DNA of 64,000 nt from Valencia hispanica (lineage: Eukaryota; Chordata; Actinopteri; Cyprinodontiformes; Valenciidae). Below, in pieces: positions 33,340 to 57,745 of this stretch (within the stretch, counting starts at the first letter, position 1; each line of letters begins with the position of its first letter). The notes beneath the pieces are model-generated. The model saw only the letters and a list, made by a program, of their open reading frames with translations, was not told where the DNA came from and searched no databases. The position numbers were made by a program, and so were the translations under genes. The DNA is taken from NCBI GenBank assembly GCA_963556495.2, contig OY747703.1:33405296-33469295 (forward strand), read 5' to 3'.

Positions 33340-33760
33340 GATAGATAAAGTCGGTTTTGATAGCTTGTTTTATGTACAGTGGCAAATATGGTTTCACAGG
33401 ACTGTAAACTGATCGATTCTGTGAACGCCTCTGAGGTTTGTTAGAGAACATTAGTGAGCAAACAACATCATGAAAACCAAAGAGCACATTAGACGGGTCA
33501 CAGAGAAGGTTGTGGAGACATTTAAAGGATATTTAAGTTGGAAAAATACAACAATATCCAAAGCTTTGAACATACAAAGAGTATAGCTCAACCATAAACC
33601 TACCAATACATGGCCTTTCACCTAAACTGACAGGCTACCAAAGTAGGGCATTGATCAGCAATGCAGCTAAGAGGCTCATGGACACTCAGGAGAATCTGCA
33701 GAGATCCACAGCTCAGGTGGAATTATCTGTGAAATACTGAATATACCATCCCAACAATGA
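33340..33760 (+). mobile_element. Tc1-like transposon, 5' fragment
   Basis: 'tttgttagagaacattagtga' near 33438, 'tcacagagaaggttgtggag' near 33499, and 'gctaagaggctcatggacac' near 33666 match the leader and N-terminal region of a Tc1 element. It is truncated near 33760. Confidence 0.65.
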
Positions 33761-33884
33761 GACTAAGTGGTGGCAAGATCATACAGTGAAGATGGAGGGA
33801 TGGGTGGATACATGGATGAACTGAGAGATTTTAGTATATACTAGATATGTGATGTTAAATGAAAGAAATACATTTTAAAAATAT

Positions 33885-34285
33885 ATACGAGCTGCACGAG
33901 AGCAGCTGGTAGCACTTTTGCCTTGCAGCCAGATGGTCCTGGGTTCAAATCCCAACCTGGGGTCTTTCTACATGGACTTTGCATGTTCTCCCTGTGGATG
34001 CATGGATTCCCCACGGGTACTCCAGCTTCCTCCCACAGTACAAAAGCATAACTTTTAGGTCCATTGGTCTTTCTACATTGCCCTAAGGTGTGTGTGTGTG
34101 GGCACATGGTTGTTTGTCCTTTGTTTCTCTGTTACCCTGCGATGGACTGGCGACCTGTCCAGGGTGTACCCCGCCTCTCGCCCAATGAATGCTGGAGATG
34201 GACACCAGCCACCACCCACCTCCCCCCTCCCGCAACCCTGCCTAGGATAGACGGGTATAGATAATAGATGGATGGATGGATATTT
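33885..34285 (+). mobile_element. tRNA-headed SINE
   Basis: The head (about 33889-33955) has a box A-like 'agcagctggtagcac' and a box B-like 'ggttcaaatcc', typical of Pol III promoters in tRNA-derived SINEs. The body contains 'gatggactggcgacctgtcc' and 'agggtgtaccccgcctctcgc', a common fish SINE core. It ends in (GATG)n at about 34262-34282, a tail shared with LINEs such as the one at 30974. Confidence 0.85.
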
Positions 34286-35639
34286 CAAAAATGCTCACAT
34301 GTGAACTGTTAGATAAGTCAAAACAGCACTCTTCATCTTTGATCTCTAGATTGACATAAAGCAGATATTATATACTGTGCCAGAAGGCAACAGGAAACAA
34401 TCGTTTGTATAAAAGCCTCCAGGTGCTAGATAATAAGGTCTGTTCATACACGGACGTCACAGGCATCTAGAGTTATGATAAGCAACATGTGGAAGAGTTC
34501 TCTTATTGTTTGTCACATCTGCGATTAAAAAAAGGTCAAGCTTTTGTCTCTCGGTTTAAAGTAAGAGAAAGCATTTACAGAGAACTTGTGAACTTTCTTA
34601 AAATGATAAAGGTAAGCAGAATATATGAATTCTTTCAATAGGTGGGAAGAATTTCTAAAAATTGTACTCAAGTAAGACTAGCAACTTTAACCTACTTTAA
34701 TGAAACTGAGTAAATGTAACTACCCCCTTTGGATTATTTTACAATCTTACTTTTTTCTATCTTAAAAATTTTATTTCACCCTGAATCCAATGTGAAAGTC
34801 AATAAAACAGGCACGCTCCAGATACTGCTCAAGGCAGCAATGCAAGGAGGAACTCTCTAAAGATACCTGACAATAATCTGAGGACAGCAGATTCTAAAAA
34901 TATCACACTACCATTCACCACCAGAGTAAACTTTCAAGTCTGCTTAGTTCCACTGCCTGAGTCTATTTTGGAGAGCTCTACAGGCTTAAGAACCGGGCCT
35001 AAAAACTGCTTTGCGGGAACATCTTTATGGGACTGGTTCTAAATGTCACAAGGCTCAGTTCTGCCCCTGGGCATCTACAATCCCACAGCTGAGCCCAGGA
35101 GGCCCATTATGAGAGATAGTATGCTTAGTTTATAGGAAGCATGTGGCCTCCCCCCCATCTCCAGATGTACCTCACTGCAGGTGTCTGACGGTATATTGTA
35201 CAAGGGCCTGACAACTCCTATTCAGGATTTAGCAGCCTGCCTTTTTCACGCAGTTCTCTGAGCACATGGAGATAAATCACATCAGTGTCATTCTGCAGGG
35301 TGCAGGTCAAGCAGAATTAAAGTGAGCTCTCCCAGGTGTGCAGAATAAAACAGAAAGAAATGGGGTCATAATGAACACAGTCAATTAAAAGACCCCAAAC
35401 AAGTGCTATTCAGGTTGAACGGACAGAGATATAGGCTAAATCCTGCAGGCTTAGGACTGTTATCTTTAGGCAACACACTACTACAACTGTTGACCTGGGT
35501 AGCTCTCACACAATGCGAACAAGAATGTTGAGTATTTCAGTTGTAGCAACAAGGGAGCAGCAAATAGGTCTCAAAAGCTTATGGCCTGTGAAGCATCCAT
35601 AATGTCATGTCCAATATGCTGACACAACTAATTGAACAT
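34286..35639. other. Intergenic, little recognised
   Basis: No gene is seen. The part near 34640-34725 ('caagtaagactagcaac') resembles a short dispersed fish repeat, but not clearly enough to annotate. Confidence 0.4.
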
Positions 35640-37260
35640 CATGTTTAGGTGCATCTTAGCAAAATAGAATATAATTGAAAAGTTTATTCAGTAATGGACT
35701 TCTTTAAAAAGGGAAACTTATATACAAATTCATTACAAACAGTGTGCAAAATTTTATATTTTTCACACATTTAAAACGTGTCTTTCAGTAGATTCTGATG
35801 ATTCTGGCTTACAGTTAAATATGACCACATATTCACTTTTTGAATATTTGAATATTACATAAGACCAATTAAAAAGATTCTTAATTAAGAAATGTTATGC
35901 TATGACCATTTTATGGCTTACACAATCATGAAGACTGCTGACTTGACAGTTTTCCAGCAGACAGTGAGTCATTGAAACCTCCATAGAGAGAGTATGTCAC
36001 AAAGGGTTATTGCTAAAGGAACTGGCTGTTCAAAAAGTGCTTTATCTTAGCATACTAATGGAAAGTTTAACAGAGTAAAAATGTGGTAAAAAAGCTTGCA
36101 CAATCAACTGGGAAAAGCACATCCTTAACAGAATTGTAAAGCAAAGGCCATTTGGAAAAGAGTGGACTGCAGCTGGAGGCACATTTTCAAGAGTCACCAC
36201 ACACAGATGGATAGGCGTCATCAAGCCCTTTTAACTGGGTAATGTGCCACAGGATATAACCAGAGCACCCAAATAAAACGCCAAATCAAAGTTCCACTAA
36301 ATGCCACAACAGTTAAACAGTTAAACTCTTAGATCCACTTTAAAATATTTTCAAGTCCCACTTCTTGGTAGAACAGTATAAAGGAAATACTCAATAACTA
36401 TGCATTGTAGCCTACTATAAATGAGATGGCATTGTTAAACCAGTTTTGTTTAAAACAAAAGTACAACACAATAAATATTACATGTCCAAACCTGCCCAAA
36501 AAAGTTTCTTTTTTATTATCTAAATGTAACACGGTTTTACAAAAAGACCATGCTGTACTAAAGAAGACTTGAAGTCATTGATATGGAACCTAAATATATT
36601 AGGAAAGCAGCTAACACTGTTTATTTTGTCTACATTGCTTATTTCTATTTCTACTTTAGCATTTGTATGTGTTTAAAGCACATTGATAGCAAAGCCAGAC
36701 TACTAGAGTAAGTGTTTGAAGATAATATTCTCATGATAAAACATGGTGACGGCAGCATCTTGCGATGGGGATGGGAAGGTGGTTAGGAATTTAAGTACAT
36801 ACTGATCTTGTGTCCCAGATGTATCCAGGACATTGTCTACAATAATGGCATTTCTAGTGTTAAGCCAATCCTGACCCAGAGACAATGTCAGAAGCATCTT
36901 ACTTGCTAAAGAGAGAAAGGACAGGACTTTTTGGTCAGTCCTTTTTTTAGATGACACTAAATTTTGTTTTTCATTTGGAAATCTAGGTTCCAGAGTCTGG
37001 AGAAAGAGTAGAGAGGCAGAAAAACCAAGCTGCTCAAAACGGGCGTAGTGGTCCACTGTGTTTTATCAAGTCCAAAGTTTGCGGAGGAGTCTACCACTTC
37101 ATGCTTCATTCTGCAGACCAGCTTTATGGACAAGCTGATTTCAATATCCAGCAGGACTTGGCCCACAGCCCACAGTGCCAAAAGTGCCAATACCTGACTT
37201 AGTGGTCATGGTATCACTGTGCCTAATAGACTAGTAAGCAAGTCTGACCTAAACCACTAA
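35640..37260 (+). mobile_element. Decayed Tc1-like transposon with internal insertion
   Basis: The left end (35645 onward, 'gcatcttagcaaaatagaat') and N-terminal coding DNA run to about 36217 ('cacacacagatggataggcg'). The coding DNA resumes near 36815 ('gtatccaggacattg') and continues through 'ttgtttttcatttggaaatc' (36963) and 'cagcaggacttggcccacag' (37150, second catalytic Asp region) to about 37260. The 600 bp between are foreign or scrambled. The same subfamily occurs at 55799-57012 and 60015-61100. Confidence 0.75.
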
Positions 37261-37409
37261 ACTTAATACAGGCAATTCAAAGGTCGCTAGAAAAGAAACA
37301 TGGACTTCCTTGCAACGCTGCATTGATGCAGTAATTTGTGCAAAGGGGGCCCTGGACATACAAAGACATACTAATTATAAAGCTTTCATATATGTTAGTA
37401 GGTTGACAT

Positions 37410-38135
37410 GTCTGTGTTAAAGTCTTCTATCTCCTGAAGAACATTTCTAGGATTAAAGGACTGATGTCGCGGCAGGACCTTAAAAAACTCATCCATGCAT
37501 TTATCTTTAGTTGGATTGATTACTGCAACAGCGTCTTCACAGGTCTGCCTAAAAAGTCAATCAGACAGCTGCAGCTGATCCAGAACCCTGCTGCTCATGT
37601 CCTCATTAGAACCAGGAAAGTAGAGAACATCACCCCAGTTCTAAAGTCCTTACACTGGCTCCCTGTAGCTTAGAGAATATACTTCAAAATACTTTTACTA
37701 GTTTATAAATCATTGAATGGCTTAGCACCAAAGTATGTTGAAGATCTACTGTTACTATACCAACCCCCCCAGAACACTCAGGTCCTCTTAATCCAGTCTA
37801 CTCAACATCCCAGAACCAAACATGGAGAAGCAGCTTTCAGTTTCTATGCTCCTCTAATCTGGAACAAACTTCCAGAAAGCTGCAAAGCTGCTGAAACACT
37901 GAGTTCTTTTAAATCACAATTAAAAACATATCTGTTTAGAGCTGCCTTTGAGTAATGCTTTAATGTATTATATGTTTTGTGTATGCTTCTTGCGTTTTTG
38001 CTGTTTTTACTTTATATGCTTTGTCTGTGTTTTACTGCTATTTTTATTTTACCCTTTAATCATGTCCGTAAAAGTACCTTGAATTACCTTGTTGGTGAAA
38101 GTGTGCTATACAAATAAAATTGCCTTTCATTGATC
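37410..38135 (+). mobile_element. L2-type LINE, 3' end
   Basis: This encodes the C-terminal region of an L2/CR1-group ORF2: SRQDLKKLIHAFI and DYCNSVFTGLPKKSI, then after an in-frame TAG at 37671-37673 the same frame gives [14 protein letters not shown] and [18 protein letters not shown], ending TAA-region near 37955. The 3' UTR ends with 'gtgctatacaaataaaattgc' near 38102. A second copy is at 21080-21515. Confidence 0.85.
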
Positions 38136-39480
38136 TTTACTTCTAAAAAGCAAGACTTTGAGGTTTATATTAGCTGTGACACTGTAGTTAATATACATAG
38201 AAATGTGCAACTGAATAGGATTAACTTAAAAAATGTACAAGATGTGTATATCTGTTCACAGAAAACTGCAACAACCTATTTACAGGAATACAAAAAGTGG
38301 AAAATATAAAGAAACTTTCATAATGGCTTTGAGAAAGTCATTATGAATATACCGTGAATATGAATTTTGCGGATCCTGGTTTTCTATGCAGGAATCATTT
38401 GCTCCACACAAATAGTCTAAAAAATAATTTATAATGATATTTCCCTTAACTGTTTTTCTGAATGGCTATACCCAAGAGGAAAATATGTCTATGCAGTAAC
38501 ATGAATGAGAGAGCTGCGATATCATGAGTTGAGTGCGATCACCATCATCGTCGAGCTGATCGAGGCACGGCTGTAATCAGGAGAGGGTGGGGGTGCATTC
38601 TGGAGGATTCTGCAGGAATCATAGGAGAGGACCCCATTTCAGTCGTTTATTGAGGGGGCTGTTTTCTTTTCATTCTCAGCTAGCTGGTTAGCCCCCTTCG
38701 TGAAACCCACAAAACAGTGGTGGGGGGCTGAAGGTTGTAGGGGTGAGTTGTCCGGCTGTCATTGCAGCAATCTGGCTTTATTGCCTCCTCTAGAATCTGA
38801 GTTGGTTTAGATGTCTGTGGACGGTCTGACTTAACGCTGCTTGCATGCTGTTATCGTGTCTGGAGGAGTCCTTTTCTTTTCATTGAGGTCGCTAACCTAT
38901 TAGCTAGTTAGCGTTTATGTTAACTGATTAGCTTCATTAAACATGACATAATTATTATCACCTTAAATCCAAAGTATACATAATAAAGCAGTCTCTTATT
39001 GTACGTGTAGTTAGCGTTTATGTCTAATTAGCCAACCATAAACTACTGTATTAGCTGTTGTCGGTTGCTAGCTAACGCTAGCCCCTTAGCATGATAGCTA
39101 ACTCCCTGCTGGTCCATTTCGAGAACAATGAAAATCAGTCCAAATCCAACTGTTTCACCTTAACAAGCAAGTCAATAAATTCACAGTGTAAGCATTTAAG
39201 TCGTAGACGATGTTAACGCTGCCAGCAACGCTGATGTACTAGCACAGAGGCGTAGCGTTTCTTTTGACTGGGGTGGGGAGGGGGGAGTAAATCGATGATG
39301 GGGGAGATGATCAACAACAAACTAACAATCACAATTTTATTTAATGTTAATGAACTACTAACTAACTAGCATTAGCATAACTACATACTGGTGGTTTTTT
39401 TTATTTGTTTTATTTTAGGTGCCATTTAGGACCTATTTATATAAATAAAAAAAAACAAAATTAGCAAAAAGAAAAACTTG
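38136..39480. other. Region upstream of smarce1
   Basis: This stretch has several GCTAGC/GTTAGC-rich runs (about 38680-39110). A non-coding first exon and promoter of smarce1 could lie here or nearer 41.3 kb; I could not place either. The last 15 bases (39466-39480) are the left copy of the duplication flanking the next element. Confidence 0.35.
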
Positions 39481-40865
39481 GCCTGGGGGGGGCGGTGTGT
39501 CGGTCGGCCGATGCGCTGGGCCGATATCTTCCTTTGGTTGGTTGGGGCACCTCTTTTAGAGGTGCCAGGTTTGGGATTGTTGGGTGGTGCCTGCTCGGTG
39601 GCTCGGCGGGATGCGGATCCGGCGTCTCTGCTCGTTTGATCACCTGTTCTGTGCGCACCGTGCGTGGCCGGTTCATTGGCGGGTTGGACCGGCCCTGGCC
39701 CTCGTTGGATGCCTGGTCTCGGCGCCCTGCGTTGCGCGGGATCAGGACCCGGGAGCTGGTACAACTTGGCGTCCAGATGCTGACTGAGCCCGGCCTGGGG
39801 ATGCTGTCCGTCCCCTGCGGCTATTGGTGGGGCGCTAGGATGTTGGCGGTGGGGATTGGCCTAGGGTGGAGGCGTCGCATGGCGGCCGGCCGCGGCCCCT
39901 GCAGTGCTGGGGGCCCCTCGTCGGCCGGTCCCTTGTCGGGTCTTTGCTGGGGGGTGGGGTGCCCCTGGGCCCCGGCTCCCCCGGTCCGTTGACCGGCCCG
40001 CCCCGGCGCAGCCGGTTGCCGGCGGAGCCCGTGGGCTCGTCACTGCTGCCCCCTGGGCCCCTGCATAGTGGCCGCTGGATGTTCCCCTGGGATTCTCCTT
40101 TTCTCCTCTCTTGGGGGATGCGGTCGGCCCCGCCCGGGTCCGCCTGGGGCTAGGGCGGTCCTTTAGACGTCTTTGCTCCGATCTCCTTCATGTCTGCATC
40201 GATTCCTGGGGGACGGATTGATGCCTGCTCACACCAACTATCGAACACTCTTATGGAGAATCCTTATATGCACCAGCATGCTAACACACACACATAGATG
40301 TGGGGTCTCTGGTGTTTAAGGATATATTCTTGGGCTGAAGTTATCATTACTAGAGCTTGATTAATCGGTACCATGAGTTTTTCTGTGACATTGTTGTTGT
40401 ATTTTTATATCTATTTTTGTGTGATGTGGTTGTGTAATTCTTAGTTCACAATGTTTGGTTGGTTTTGTCGATGTTCCTTTTTCGTGTTTTGTTTTTCCCC
40501 CTCTCTCTGCCGTCCTGTGGGTATGGAGGCAGACTTCAATGTTTTCCTGTGTTTTCTTTGTTCCCCTTCCTCTCTTGTATTTTCAACTCACCCTCTCTCA
40601 TGACATTCTGTTTCCTACCTCTCTTCTTCATCTTCCTTCTTTCTTCTCCTTAATTTTCCATCTCCGTGTCCATAACATCAGGAAATAAAACCCCCAACAA
40701 TTCATAATAAAAAATTTTCACACCTAAATCAAGTGGAGTACTATAGCAAAAGCTGTACTGCTCCGCTTGTGAAAGTAAATCTGTTGGGCTTCTGCTTGGT
40801 ACTCAGACACCAATTCTGAGCTCCACACTGCCAAACAGGACACGTAAAAAAAAAGAAGAAGAAGA
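39481..40865 (+). mobile_element. Unclassified 1.4-kb retro-inserted element
   Basis: The block is flanked by the direct repeat AAAAAGAAAAACTTG (39466-39480 and 40866-40880). It ends on the right in an A-rich tail (from about 40846, a run of A then GAA units). Target duplication plus A-rich tail point to insertion by target-primed reverse transcription. The first 680 bases are very GC-rich, unlike anything nearby; the rest is T-rich and contains AATAAA at about 40684. No reverse transcriptase or other domain is visible in any frame, so it is non-autonomous or a truncated LINE leader. Confidence 0.65.
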
Positions 40866-40880
40866 AAAAAGAAAAACTTG

Positions 40881-41807
40881 TCGCTTTTTATTTCTAGACC
40901 CAAATAAAATATTTAGAAAATATAGTAGGACACATTCATTTGGGACATCTTAAGATAGAAGTGTGCTTTGACAAGAATGGACTAAATACCTACAAAGAGG
41001 TAATGTGGTTCTCAATTACCCAAACTGACAGTTTAAGAAATAACTATAGTCATTTCGTTGACCCTTTCACATGGCCTTGTGTTGTACATCATGGTTTTAA
41101 AATATGAAACAAAATATTTAGAGATGGACCAATCAGACCCAAAAACCTAGGTCTCGGTTCAATTGAAATGAGCCCTGGTGCGATTCGATTGCATATGTGA
41201 ATGCCAAGCGGACTGGGACCGCTCCAAAAACAGGAAGCAGACCATGGCGCTGGGCATTCTGGGTAAATAAAACCAAAACAACTGCGCAACAACAACTCTG
41301 CCTTGTTCTCTGCTCATGCTGGGCCCATTGCTATACTGTTTTTGTCTGGCACATTTGCTGAAGACAACAGAGCGATCCAAAAAAATTTAAAATCTGATGC
41401 CCCTCCACGATCGTTTATATTTCATGGAACAGGAAATGCTCCTGTGTTCACTGCTTCTTGGCGCAGCGCCACCACAGGCGAGGAGGTATACATGTTGCTC
41501 AAAAGCTTTAATTCGTTTAAAAAAGAACAGTGTGAAAGCAAACTGCACCAGCTAAAAAAAGCAACAATGTTGCAATTTTGGTCCCCAATCAAACCGAGTT
41601 TAGTGGACTAACAGGTGTGAATTTACCTTTAAATGCCATAAACCATAAAATGTGGATAAGAGAGGAAAGAATGGGTTGTATATTGACTCAATTAAGCTTG
41701 AATGTAACTGTGGTTTGTGCTTTGTGTAAACATTGTTTACTATCTTATTTCACGTCATTTGTACAATATATACATTTTTGTCACAATGTAATACTTGTGT
41801 ATTTCAG
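40881..41807. other. Region upstream of smarce1 exon with start codon
   Basis: No exon is assigned. About 41110-41300 looks like a dispersed repeat (mirror-like 'gcggactgggaccgctcc'), family unknown. The last bases form the acceptor TATTTCAG ending at 41807, which implies an upstream non-coding exon of smarce1. Confidence 0.4.
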
Positions 41808-41846
41808 ACCCAATGACTGGAATAGACAGACTGTCTCGCTGCAAAA

Positions 41847-41853
<7 letters not shown>
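41808..41853 (+). CDS. smarce1: smarce1 exon with start codon
   Basis: This is a 46-bp exon after acceptor TATTTCAG. The ATG is at 41847, so only ATGTCTA is coding, followed by donor GTAAGT. It encodes Met-Ser and the first base of Lys; the first 39 bases are 5' leader. Confidence 0.85.
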
Positions 41854-53954
<12,101 letters not shown>

Positions 53955-54395
53955 GTGACCATCTCCTTGGCAGGAGAATATTTGTTTACTCTCTGTATCA
54001 GTATTACAGTGATAGTATTGTCTCAGGAGTTTGTAGTCATTTAGTAGTAGTTACTTTTTTATTTATTATCAGCATTTTTATTATTCTTGTGTATTGGGTG
54101 CTCTGGGTCCAGCTCGTCTTTTAAGTATATATCTTGTGATCATCATGCTGTACAATGCTAAAGTGTTCTAAAGTTTGCTGGCTGCCAATCAAATCAAAAG
54201 CAGTATGCTTAGAACATGTGTTGTTTTGATCAGTATTGCGGTTTTTAGCAGGAAACTTTTACATGTCCAGTTTAATGTGTACACGGTGTAATGAGGTTTG
54301 CTTAAACGTGAATTTTCATGTTGTTGTAAAACAGCTAGAAGAACACTCATTAACATGCAGTCTTAATATGAATTTCATTTTTGCATATTTATACA

Positions 54396-54401
54396 AATAA
54401 A
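54396..54401 (+). terminator. smarce1 polyadenylation signal
   Basis: AATAAA lies 442 bp after the smarce1 stop. The DNA in between has no repeat and fits a 3' UTR. Confidence 0.7.
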
Positions 54402-54594
54402 CTTTTCTACCCTGAAATACATCTGTCTCTTTGTTTTGGAACATATTTCTGACTGAAGTAATATTAATTTATCAAAAATACAATTTAACTCTACAAGTGC
54501 ATCTATGTTAATAAGTTAATTTATTAAAATATCAATTTATTCCAGCTATGCATGTCTTTCCACAAAGGCAATTTCCCTGCTATTTATATTGAAT

Positions 54595-54775
54595 GTCATT
54601 TTTTGTGCAGGGCATGACAAATAGTCATTCTGTCAGCAGATTCTCCCTCCTGAGCTGTGGATATCTGCAGCTCCTCAGGAGTTACCACAGTCCTCTTGGC
54701 TGTTTCTCTGAGTATTTTTCTCATTGCCTGGCTTTTCAATTTAGGCTGATGACCAAAGCTCCACTTGTAAAAAAA
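54595..54775 (-). mobile_element. Tc1-like transposon fragment
   Basis: 'cagattctccctcctgagctg' near 54638 and 'tcaggagttaccacagtcctc' near 54676 match the N-terminal coding region of a Tc1 transposase on the minus strand. Only this piece is left. Confidence 0.7.
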
Positions 54776-54954
54776 AAAAAATCAAACCACAAATACATAT
54801 AAAACAACAACAACGACGTCACTGAAAGCATATGTCACTGATTAATACAAGATGTATCAGTGGCAACCGCAGCCCAAGATAGTGTATCTGTGAAAGCCTG
54901 AACCCAAACACCCTGCTTTACATTTTCTCCCTGATCTGTCTCCTGTGTTACTTG

Positions 54955-55190
54955 GTCATCATAATGCTGTATATTCGTCCTGTTTTCACAAGCTACTGGG
55001 TCCTCTATACCACTTGTAGACTATCCTGCAATAACATGACAGAGTGTCTTCAGTTGGAGGTTTCTTCAGTTTCGCTGCAACACAGACCGCTACAGAAAAT
55101 CCTTCCTGCCTACAGCCATCATGATCTACAACAACACTAATTTCCCTCTGGGATTAATAACATATTTTTTAACTGAACTGAATTGAAATG
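54955..55190 (+). mobile_element. LINE 3' tail
   Basis: This has the same 3' end as at 49583-49795: 'agtttcgctgcaacacagac', 'ttccctctgggattaataac' and a GAATTGAA-type tail near 55170. It encodes only the last residues of an ORF2-like frame. Confidence 0.65.
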
Positions 55191-55798
55191 AATAGATGAT
55201 TAATCATTATGTCTACTGAATTGTAAGCTTTCAGAGCCTCTTATGAAGTGGGTGGTAGTGAATGGAGTAATACATATTGGCTATTATACAAATTGGTAGT
55301 TTACCACAGTATGCTGAAAAGCATTGCTCTGTACATGTTATATTTAAGTTCCTTCTTAGTGCTGATATCATAATTCTCATTTACTTTGCCAACCAGTGAA
55401 CTGTGCATCCCTGAATATTTGGAATCAAAACAATAACCCAACAGGTCTACAGAGAAAAGTTAAGTCAACTCAATATAACTACAAAGGAACATAGGTTCCT
55501 GTCTCTGCAAAACATGCCTGTATCAACACCCCTCCCCCATCATGTGTAACAGTTGGTACGAGGTGTTACTACTCCTACTCTGTGTTTGGGTTTCTTTAGT
55601 TATGGTGTATTAGGAGCAAACATCTTCTCTTTCAGGGTTTTTTTAGATTGTATTTTAAGTTCTCGTTGACTGTTATTTTCTGAGAATGTCGAGTCTTTCT
55701 CCAGGCAGCCTTTTCAGCCAAGCTATGTTTGTTGCAAATTTTTCTAACTGTACCTAGACATACTAATCAATGCATGTAGAGTTTAAAAATTACATTTA
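55191..55798. other. Intergenic, no feature recognised
   Basis: No gene or known repeat is seen. Confidence 0.4.
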
Positions 55799-57012
55799 CA
55801 GGTGAAATTTAAAACATTTGAATATCGCGGAAAAGATAATTTATTTCAGTAATTCAATCGAAAAGGTGAAACTAATATATGAGATAGACTCATTACATGC
55901 AAAGGGAGATATTTCAAGCCTTTATTTGTTATAATTTTGATGATTATGGCTTACAGCTTCTGAAAACCCCAAATTCAAAATCTCAGAAAATTAGTTATTA
56001 ATCCCACGGTCATTGAACCAGGTTTTGGTACTTTTGGCAATGTGGGCAGGTGCCAAGTCCGGCTGGATAATGAAGTCGACAACTCCATAAAGTTTGTCTC
56101 CGGAAGGAAGCATGAAGTGCTCCAAAATGTCCTGGTAGATTGTTAACTCTGGACTTAATAAAGCACAGTGGACCAATACCAGCAGATGACATTACTCACC
56201 AAATCAACACAGACTGTGGAAACTTAACACTGGACTTCAAGCATCTTAGATTGTGTGGCTCTCCACTCTTAAGATGCAAAATTTGCAGTTCTTTTTTCTT
56301 TAGCCCAGGTAAGATGCTTTTGATGTTTGTTGTTCAGGAGTGGCTCGACAAGAGGAATAAGACATTTGAAGCCCATGTCCAGGATCCGTTTGTGCGTGGT
56401 GCCTCTTGATGCAGTAACTCCAGCCTCAGTCCACTCCTTGTGAAGGTCCACAACACTTTTGAATGGCCTTTTTCTGAAAATCCTCTCCAGGCTGCAGTCA
56501 TCCCTGCTGCTTGTGCGCCTTTTTCTTCCACACACTTCCCTTCAACAGAACTTTCTGTTAATGTGCTTTGATACAGCACATTGGGAACATCCAACCTCTT
56601 TTGCAATTACCTTTTGAGGCTTTTCTTCGTCATGGAGGGTGTGAATGGTGGTTTTCTGCACAACTCTCAGATCAGCAGTCTTTCCCAAGATTGTGATTCC
56701 TGCTGCACCAGACAGAGATCATTTAAAGGCTTAGGAACCCTTTGTAGGTGTTTTTTGATTAATTAGCTGATTAGAGTGTGACACTTTGAGCCTAACATGT
56801 TGAACCTTTTCACAATATTCTAAGTTTCTGAGATTCTGAATTTGGGGTTTTCATAAACTAAGCAATAATCATCAAAACTATAACAAATACAGGCTTGGAA
56901 TATCTCGCTTTGCATGTATGAGTCCATATCATATATTGGTTTCACCTTTTAGATTGAATTACTGTAAGAAATTAACTTTTGCACAATAGTCAAAATTGTT
57001 GAGTTTCACCTG
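55799..57012 (-). mobile_element. Decayed Tc1-like transposon, both ends present
   Basis: 1214 bp, TA on both sides (55797-55798 and 57013-57014), starting CAGGTGAAATTTAAAACATT and ending with its inverse (...GAGTTTCACCTG). Terminal repeats are about 180 bp, with 'gaaaaccccaaattcaaaat' on the left and the inverse near 56835. The minus-strand transposase is in pieces: helix-turn-helix part near 56600-56700, RTSSRDDCSLERIFRKRPF region at 56269-56535, and QPDLAPAHIAKSTKTWFND (second Asp region) at 55991-56176. Much of the core between 56180 and 56270 is lost. Confidence 0.85.
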
Positions 57013-57089
57013 TACATTGTACACATACCAGGCAGACCACAAGGAAGGCTGTGTGCATGACATACAGATTTGGGTGTTGATAACTGTAT

Positions 57090-57395
57090 TATCATGTTTG
57101 GTGAGATAGAGGACCCAAATGCAGAGCAGTGTTTGGCACGTGAAGCGCTTATATTTAATATAATGTCCAGAAGGTCAGACTTAGGCACATACACGGGACT
57201 GGACGACGAGGAGACTAGGGAACATTAGACAAAGACCTGACAAGGACTGGGAAACACCACAGGGCTTAAAAGGGCGGAGGGAACAATGAGAGAATAATTG
57301 GAGAGACGAGGAACACCTGGGAACAATAAGGTAGACAGACTGACACGGAAGGAAACAAGGAGTGACAGACAGGGAGAAAGTCACACCGTCACACT
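57090..57395 (-). repeat. Unclassified interspersed repeat, second copy
   Basis: The reverse strand reads 'tgacggtgtgactttctccc' at one end and 'ctgctctgcatttgggtcc' at the other, like the copy at 21971-22217, though the middle is different in detail. There is no coding frame. Confidence 0.5.
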
Positions 57396-57559
57396 TATGG
57401 CAAGGCAAGAGGACCATTCTTGCTGATATTACTACCTGCATTATGGTTGATGTAGTCACAGGGTAAAATGTCAAGCCTTTGTGCTACATCAGTGACAGTC
57501 TGTATCCTGATATCTCTTCCCATTTTACATCATAATTCCAATTCAGAAGGGGGAGATGT

Positions 57560-57745
57560 GATTGTGGACTATGGGAAACGTTTTGGGTGGACCAACCAGC
57601 GTCCTGATTTGACATGCAAAATTTTGAAAATCGATAATCTGTGGAAAGAGCTAAAGATTAGGCTGATGAAAAGGAGGCCTTCAAACCTCAAAGACATAAA
57701 GCTCATCACCAAAGATAAATGGTTAGCAAAAATAGGAAGGGTGTT
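57560..57745 (+). mobile_element. Tc1-like transposon, C-terminal fragment
   Basis: The frame gives LWKELKIRLMKRRPSNLKDI and LITKDKWLAKI, the segment that follows the catalytic Glu in Tc1 transposases. The preceding part is not recognisable. Confidence 0.6.

Noticed and set aside
33889..33960. tRNA gene
   Set aside because: Box A- and B-like motifs are present, but the sequence continues into a SINE body with a (GATG)n tail and no cloverleaf can be closed.
39495..39992. Open frame of 165 codons in GC-rich DNA
   Set aside because: High GC content lowers stop frequency in all frames; overlapping frames on both strands are open too, and the peptide has no recognisable domain.
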